A stretch of 56,113 nt of DNA from Clostridiales bacterium (GTDB taxonomy: Bacteria; Bacillota; Clostridia; Saccharofermentanales; Saccharofermentanaceae), in NCBI GenBank assembly GCA_017480325.1, contig JAFVAY010000004.1:1-56113 (forward strand). Direction: 5' to 3'. Both the position numbers and the translations under genes were made by a program. The notes beneath the pieces were generated by a model that worked only from the letters and a program-made list of their open reading frames with translations, was not told the DNA's origin and did no database searches. Below, piece by piece: positions 52,503-56,113 of the stretch (position 1 is the stretch's first letter; every line of letters starts with the position of its first letter).

Positions 52503-54269
52503 TTACAGATTGTAATTGGTTACAAGATAGTTCGAGTATCTTCTTGCCATAACATTCCAATTATAAAGGCTCTCCCCCATTACGGCTCCACAAGACTCAC
52601 GATAAAGTGCCCAAACATACCAATAGTACGAGAGGATCGCGGTATAAGCCAGGTAATGAAACAATTCTTCCTCCGTCATGGTTTCTCCACAGTATTCCTT
52701 AATAAACCGCTCAGCGGCCGGAATCTCCCACATGGAATCCATAATATAAGTGCCGATATCACACCCCGGATCTGCATTACCTGCGTATTCCCAGTCGATT
52801 AAGATAGTCTCACTTTCTGTCAGCATCCAGTTCGGTGCGTAGGTATCACAGTGACAGAAGCACATTTCTATACCATCTCCGGCACACTTCTTATAACATT
52901 TAAACACATTATCCTTCAGTTGATCAAACTGTGAGTCAGCAATATCTCCGCTCTCGGACCTGAGCATCATCTCTATCTTGCACGCTTCATCCCAGGGAAG
53001 AAATGACCAATCTACAGACAGCTTCCTGTCATGGAGGGCTTTAAGCACTGCAATTACCCTTCTAGAATCATCAAAACTCCCATAATCAGGAATTCTTATC
53101 CCCTCAACATATCTACTGATCTTCCACCCCTCCTCGGCATTCATGCAGATATAAGTCGGATCTACCTCTATGGATTTGGCAAGCTCCAATGCTTTCTTCT
53201 CATGAGTTCTGGAGATAATCGCTTCCGTTCCGTCACCGGGATGCCGATAAACATATTTCCTGCCGTTAACTTCAAAGCTGAAGCTTGTATTTGTAAGTCC
53301 TTCTTTAATGGCTTGGAAATTCAAGATGTCGCTTTCCTTGCAATCCAGCTCTCTGGCAATATTCCGCATTATCTTCGTATGCGTATGGTTAACATAGTTC
53401 GAGTCAAATTTACGAAGATCATCCAAGGTATCAAATTCGAATATGATATCAGAAGGATAGACTTTAAGCTCGATGGAAGGCAGATCCTTGACGTTCTCAA
53501 GAAGTATCTGCTCCCAGATTACATGATCATAATTTCCGACTTCATGATCCTCATTAAGAATGTCTGTCATAGCTCGACTGAAGCTTCGATCCCAGTATGA
53601 ATGACCAAGCATGATATAGCCCTCTGTACCGGTCTTCTTCACCTGTGAGATAAACATTCTCTTATCCGGGATCATATACCATTCATTCGCCCGCTGATCG
53701 ACATGGACTCCTGCATAATAGCTTCTGTAAACATATTCTTCAAAGGGATTCTCTTCAAAGTAATCATCCGAAGAGCATATAAAGCTATTACCAATATGCT
53801 TCTGAGCCAGATACAAAGTATGCGTATTGTTCTTAGTATTATATTCAGGATTAATAACGATTTTAAGTCCCTTGTACTTATTCTCCAGATAGAAAAAAGC
53901 TTCTTTCTTATAACCGAGGACGATTATAATTTCCTTTATTCCGGCCTCCTGTAGCTGTTCGATCTGACGCTCTATAAGCACCTCGTTCTTTACAACTAAC
54001 AGACCCTTAGGCTTTTCCAAAGTAAGAGGCACAAAGTGTGTCCCCATACCCGCAGCCATAATTACGGCATTATCCACATGATAAGGAAGCAGCGCCTCAA
54101 TCCCTTGAGGCGTAATACCGTCATCATCCACCCAACCTCTATCACAGAAGACTTTAAGAGTCTGGGAAATATATCCCGTTGACAGATCGGTTATCTCCTT
54201 AATTCTACGGTGTCGTTGCAACCCGTATTTACGAATTGCATTAAGTAACGTGAATTCATTTCCGGTCAT
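52503..54269 (-). CDS. Winged-helix / LicC cytidylyltransferase / LicA choline kinase fusion
   Basis: 588 residues in three parts. Residues 1-63: winged helix (FTLLNAIRKYG, then ITDLSTGYISQTLKVFCDRG). Residues 66-300: nucleotidyltransferase (IMAAGMGTHFVPLTLEKPKG, where the usual Arg of the G-x-G-x-R loop is His78; acidic block CSSDDYFEENPF). Residues 305-588: choline/aminoglycoside kinase fold with the catalytic loop HCDTYAPN (His473, Asp475, Asn480) and metal Asp492 in IDWEYAG. The kinase would phosphorylate choline or a similar alcohol and the middle domain would form the CDP derivative. Four-base overlap with the permease gene. Confidence 0.88.
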   Translation of the reverse strand: MTGNEFTLLNAIRKYGLQRHRRIKEITDLSTGYISQTLKVFCDRGWVDDDGITPQGIEALLPYHVDNAVIMAAGMGTHFVPLTLEKPKGLLVVKNEVLIERQIEQLQEAGIKEIIIVLGYKKEAFFYLENKYKGLKIVINPEYNTKNNTHTLYLAQKHIGNSFICSSDDYFEENPFEEYVYRSYYAGVHVDQRANEWYMIPDKRMFISQVKKTGTEGYIMLGHSYWDRSFSRAMTDILNEDHEVGNYDHVIWEQILLENVKDLPSIELKVYPSDIIFEFDTLDDLRKFDSNYVNHTHTKIMRNIARELDCKESDILNFQAIKEGLTNTSFSFEVNGRKYVYRHPGDGTEAIISRTHEKKALELAKSIEVDPTYICMNAEEGWKISRYVEGIRIPDYGSFDDSRRVIAVLKALHDRKLSVDWSFLPWDEACKIEMMLRSESGDIADSQFDQLKDNVFKCYKKCAGDGIEMCFCHCDTYAPNWMLTESETILIDWEYAGNADPGCDIGTYIMDSMWEIPAAERFIKEYCGETMTEEELFHYLAYTAILSYYWYVWALYRESCGAVMGESLYNWNVMARRYSNYLVTNYNL

Positions 54270-55702
54270 ACTATCTCAAGCTCACCGCGATCCTTAAGCA
54301 TGTAGTTACGAAGCGGAGTAAGACTTGCTATCCAGTAAAGAAGTCCTCCACACACAGCAGTGTATCCACTTCCGGTAAGGATCATAAAGATAGTGCTCTT
54401 GATCTCCGCCGTCAACGGATTATATACGAACAGAATATTTGTCACGAAAGCAATCAACATGCACCCAAGACCGACTAGATTGAATCCTCCGGTAAACTCA
54501 TAGGCCTTATGACCATCAATATTATATAAGGATTTGAGACTGACTTTTCTTCTCTTTACTATCAGATAGTCTACAACAGTCATTCCGATGATTGGGCCCT
54601 GGATCTGAGCGGCCATAGATATAAAGGAACCGAAGTTATCCATAACCCATCCCCATACGGTAAGTGCAGCAACATAGATCGCTGTAAGTATTACCAACAG
54701 CTTATAGCTCACCTTAGGAAGTCCGCTCTTAATGATCATACAGTTAACATAGGATCCGGTTCCCTGTGTACCGATATTGGCAAAGGCAACCATAAGAAGG
54801 CTCAAAAGCGCAAATCCGGGACCTGCCAAAGTCGAAAGCATAACAGTAGGATCAGATTCATAGTATCCGGCACGTACAAACATCGCGATAGCCATAACTC
54901 CACCTGCGGCCACAAAGAATGGAGCTACGATGCCATATGCTCCAGCTGTAGCCCAGTAGCCGCTCTTCTCGCTGCGGGCAAGACGCGGCATAACAAGGGC
55001 TTGTGTTGACCACGAGAATGCAAACGCTACATTCCCCTCCGCACTTAGCATGAATCGCCCTAAGGCAGAACCGTAGAGGCTCGTATCGGGTTGAACCTCA
55101 AGCATGTCTCTGATCGGAACGGAGGTGAAGCAAATTATCACGACAACCGCTCCTACAATTAACAGTGCCGTTACAAGAAATCTGTTCACCCACTTTATGA
55201 CATCAGGACCTCCAAGGGCGATTATTGTACCAAGGACAACACATAGAACTCCGAGAACCGGCTTCCAAATATCCGGATCAAGTGTCACTCCGAATCCGCC
55301 GAAGAGATTGATCATCGAGGAAGCGAACAGCTGAGAGTCAACCGCATACCATCCGAAGTTAGCCAGACTGATTATCGTGGCAAAGATCGCTACTCCCTTC
55401 TTACCGAGAACCGATCTTAACCACACCCACAGATCAATGCCATACCGAGTCGCGAAAAACACAGGTATACACTCGATCAAAATCCAGACAATATTGAAGC
55501 AGAAGATATTAATAAGCATCTGCTTGAACGAAAGATACTGTGCTACGTATGCTCCCTGAGTGTAGCACCATGTCGCGATCGAGAATCCGCTTGTAGCAAG
55601 GAACAGATCCCAGAAAGAATACTGTCTCTCATTGGACAACATAGGAACTGTGCCTGTAACGGTTTCCTGACGGATATACTCATCATGACTCATCTTAGAC
55701 AT
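54266..55702 (-). CDS. NCS1-type permease (cytosine/purine permease family)
   Basis: 478 residues from ATG 55702, which shares one base with the stop of the small upstream gene. About twelve membrane helices. The first helix region FWDLFLATSGFSIATWCYTQGAYV and the FGWYAVDSQLFASSMINLFGG block match NCS1 sodium- or proton-coupled symporters for cytosine, hydantoin, allantoin and related small compounds. In place of the LicB or BetT transporter of known lic loci, it may bring in choline or another alcohol for the kinase. That substrate is inferred from position only. Confidence 0.85.
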   Translation of the reverse strand: MSKMSHDEYIRQETVTGTVPMLSNERQYSFWDLFLATSGFSIATWCYTQGAYVAQYLSFKQMLINIFCFNIVWILIECIPVFFATRYGIDLWVWLRSVLGKKGVAIFATIISLANFGWYAVDSQLFASSMINLFGGFGVTLDPDIWKPVLGVLCVVLGTIIALGGPDVIKWVNRFLVTALLIVGAVVVIICFTSVPIRDMLEVQPDTSLYGSALGRFMLSAEGNVAFAFSWSTQALVMPRLARSEKSGYWATAGAYGIVAPFFVAAGGVMAIAMFVRAGYYESDPTVMLSTLAGPGFALLSLLMVAFANIGTQGTGSYVNCMIIKSGLPKVSYKLLVILTAIYVAALTVWGWVMDNFGSFISMAAQIQGPIIGMTVVDYLIVKRRKVSLKSLYNIDGHKAYEFTGGFNLVGLGCMLIAFVTNILFVYNPLTAEIKSTIFMILTGSGYTAVCGGLLYWIASLTPLRNYMLKDRGELEIV

Positions 55703-55881
55703 CAGACGATCACCCCCGTTATACACAGAATAATCAGGAACAAACTGATGCCGATACCTGTTACGATAGCAATAGCATCTCTCTTATCCGCACTCTGCGG
55801 CCACGGATAATCAGGCTCCGTCATCTTTTTGAGACGCTGATCAGTCTCCTCATAGATTAGTTCTTCAATCGACTTCTCCAT
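55702..55881 (-). CDS. 59-residue single-helix membrane protein, probable permease partner
   Basis: A small gene read directly from the sequence: ATG 55881, stop TGA 55704-55702 overlapping the permease ATG (TGATG). The ribosome binding site AAGGGGAG lies 9 nt upstream. Residues 1-33 are charged and cytoplasmic (MEKSIEELIYEETDQRLKK, then TEPDYPWPQSADKRD). Residues 35-58 are one strongly hydrophobic helix (AIAIVTGIGISLFLIILCI). Small one- or two-helix subunits translated just before a symporter are known for other transporter families (DUF997, DUF4212). I recognise no named family. First gene of the operon. Confidence 0.8.
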   Translation of the reverse strand: MEKSIEELIYEETDQRLKKMTEPDYPWPQSADKRDAIAIVTGIGISLFLIILCITGVIV

Positions 55882-55922
55882 GTTAGTTCTCCCCTTTGTA
55901 TAATGAATGAGTTTGTGTTGAT

Positions 55923-55962
55923 TTTGCTCATTTTATCGATTATAGAACTAGAAATGAGCAAA
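55923..55962. promoter_or_regulatory. Dyad operator candidate over the phosphonate operon promoter
   Basis: TTTGCTCATTT at 55923-55933 and its exact complement AAATGAGCAAA at 55952-55962 form a perfect 11-bp inverted repeat, half-sites 29 bp apart. One arm lies in the -35/-10 spacer and touches the -35 box; the other lies about at the transcription start. A dimeric repressor bound here would block RNA polymerase. The two winged-helix nucleotidyltransferases of this operon are natural candidates. Confidence 0.6.
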
Positions 55963-55967
55963 CGCAA
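55939..55967 (-). promoter_or_regulatory. Promoter of the phosphonate/phosphocholine operon
   Basis: On the minus strand TTGCGT (55967-55962) and TATAAT (55944-55939) are separated by 17 bp. Transcription would begin near 55932, leaving a leader of about 50 nt with AAGGGGAG before the ATG at 55881. Confidence 0.65.
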
Positions 55968-55983
55968 TGTTATATTATGGAAA

Positions 55984-56068
55984 TTCCGTTCAATCGGTAA
56001 CCTCATTCCGCTTCAGGAGGTAAGGTCATTCCGGTGCGAACGGTAAGGCTTTCCGCTCAATCGGTACA
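55984..56068. repeat. Four-unit 22-bp tandem repeat, probable IS end
   Basis: Four related 18-bp units begin at 55984, 56006, 56029 and 56051, a 22-23 bp period. Each begins TTCCG; the first three end GGTAA and the last GGTAC. The first and last units are nearly identical (TTCCGTTCAATCGGTAAC against TTCCGCTCAATCGGTACA). Arrays of such transposase-binding repeats are typical of the ends of IS21-type elements. No transposase gene is inside the window, so the element would lie to the right. Iteron-like protein binding sites are the alternative. Confidence 0.55.
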
Positions 56069-56113
56069 CATCATCTTGGATGATATATTACTTTCTGCAG
56101 CAAGAGGCTGCGG

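Noticed and set aside
44179..55881. A 2-aminoethylphosphonate transaminase or LicD transferase in the operon
   Set aside because: I looked through every gene of the operon and found none. The pathway is therefore read as hydroxyethylphosphonate, and the final transferase must lie elsewhere.
1..56113. CRISPR array, tRNA, rRNA or riboswitch
   Set aside because: No regular repeat-spacer array, tRNA-like cloverleaf or recognisable riboswitch core was seen by eye. Short or degenerate RNA genes cannot be excluded without a covariance search.

Overview
The window looks like a chromosomal segment of an anaerobic, Gram-positive-type Bacillota (class Clostridia). The evidence is a DnaD-like/DnaI-like primosome pair, a four-cysteine L28, a VanW protein, strong AGGAGG-type ribosome binding sites, an anaerobic GlpA-type flavoprotein set and PepC. 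I see no LPS genes, and I cannot name a genus. Most of the 56 kb is cell-surface glycan biosynthesis, with a short housekeeping island inside it. No rRNA, tRNA or CRISPR array was seen.

Layout. 1-750: a terminator-like hairpin and a graveyard of four gene fragments (transposase, flippase, aminotransferase, ATP-grasp). 728-3.9 kb: three glycosyltransferases on the minus strand, the first lacking a usable start codon. 4.2-4.9 kb: an AbrB/RelE-type toxin-antitoxin pair with a good promoter. 4.9-8.1 kb: a short phosphoglycosyl transferase and two tandem paralogous polymerase-like membrane proteins. 8.2-13.8 kb: housekeeping island (rpmB, a catalytically dead NlpC/P60-like SH3 protein, acpS, DnaI-like, DnaD-like, VanW). 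13.9-16.2 kb (+): a long phosphoglycosyl transferase and a GT2. 16.1-34.7 kb: a GDP-D-rhamnose type locus (phosphosugar mutase, ManC, Gmd, Rmd), a Wzm/Wzt ABC exporter, four GT4 enzymes, two small coiled-coil proteins sharing a motif, a PD-(D/E)XK-like orphan and two large membrane proteins. 34.7-37.0 kb (+): a polyprenyl-phosphate GT2 and PepC.

37.1-44.1 kb is a tight minus-strand operon: NhaC, FkbH-like HAD, acyl carrier protein, MBOAT, SGNH-like protein, TetR and TSCPD protein. It reads as an ACP-dependent surface O-acylation cassette, perhaps carrying a glyceryl group made from a glycolytic intermediate. The acpS gene in the housekeeping island could supply ACP priming.

44.2-55.9 kb is the most unusual region. 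One minus-strand operon runs from a promoter with a perfect 11-bp dyad through a 59-aa membrane protein, an NCS1-type permease, a winged-helix/LicC/LicA fusion, a winged-helix/LicC protein, a three-domain nucleotidyltransferase/cytidylyltransferase/PEP mutase, an iron alcohol dehydrogenase and phosphonopyruvate decarboxylase, then a three-gene glycerol-3-phosphate-dehydrogenase-like set. The predicted phosphonate is 2-hydroxyethylphosphonate, activated with CTP alongside a phosphocholine-type branch, for decorating a surface polymer. DNA-binding domains fused to the activating enzymes suggest that the enzymes regulate their own operon. The window ends in a four-unit 22-bp repeat that looks like an insertion-sequence end.
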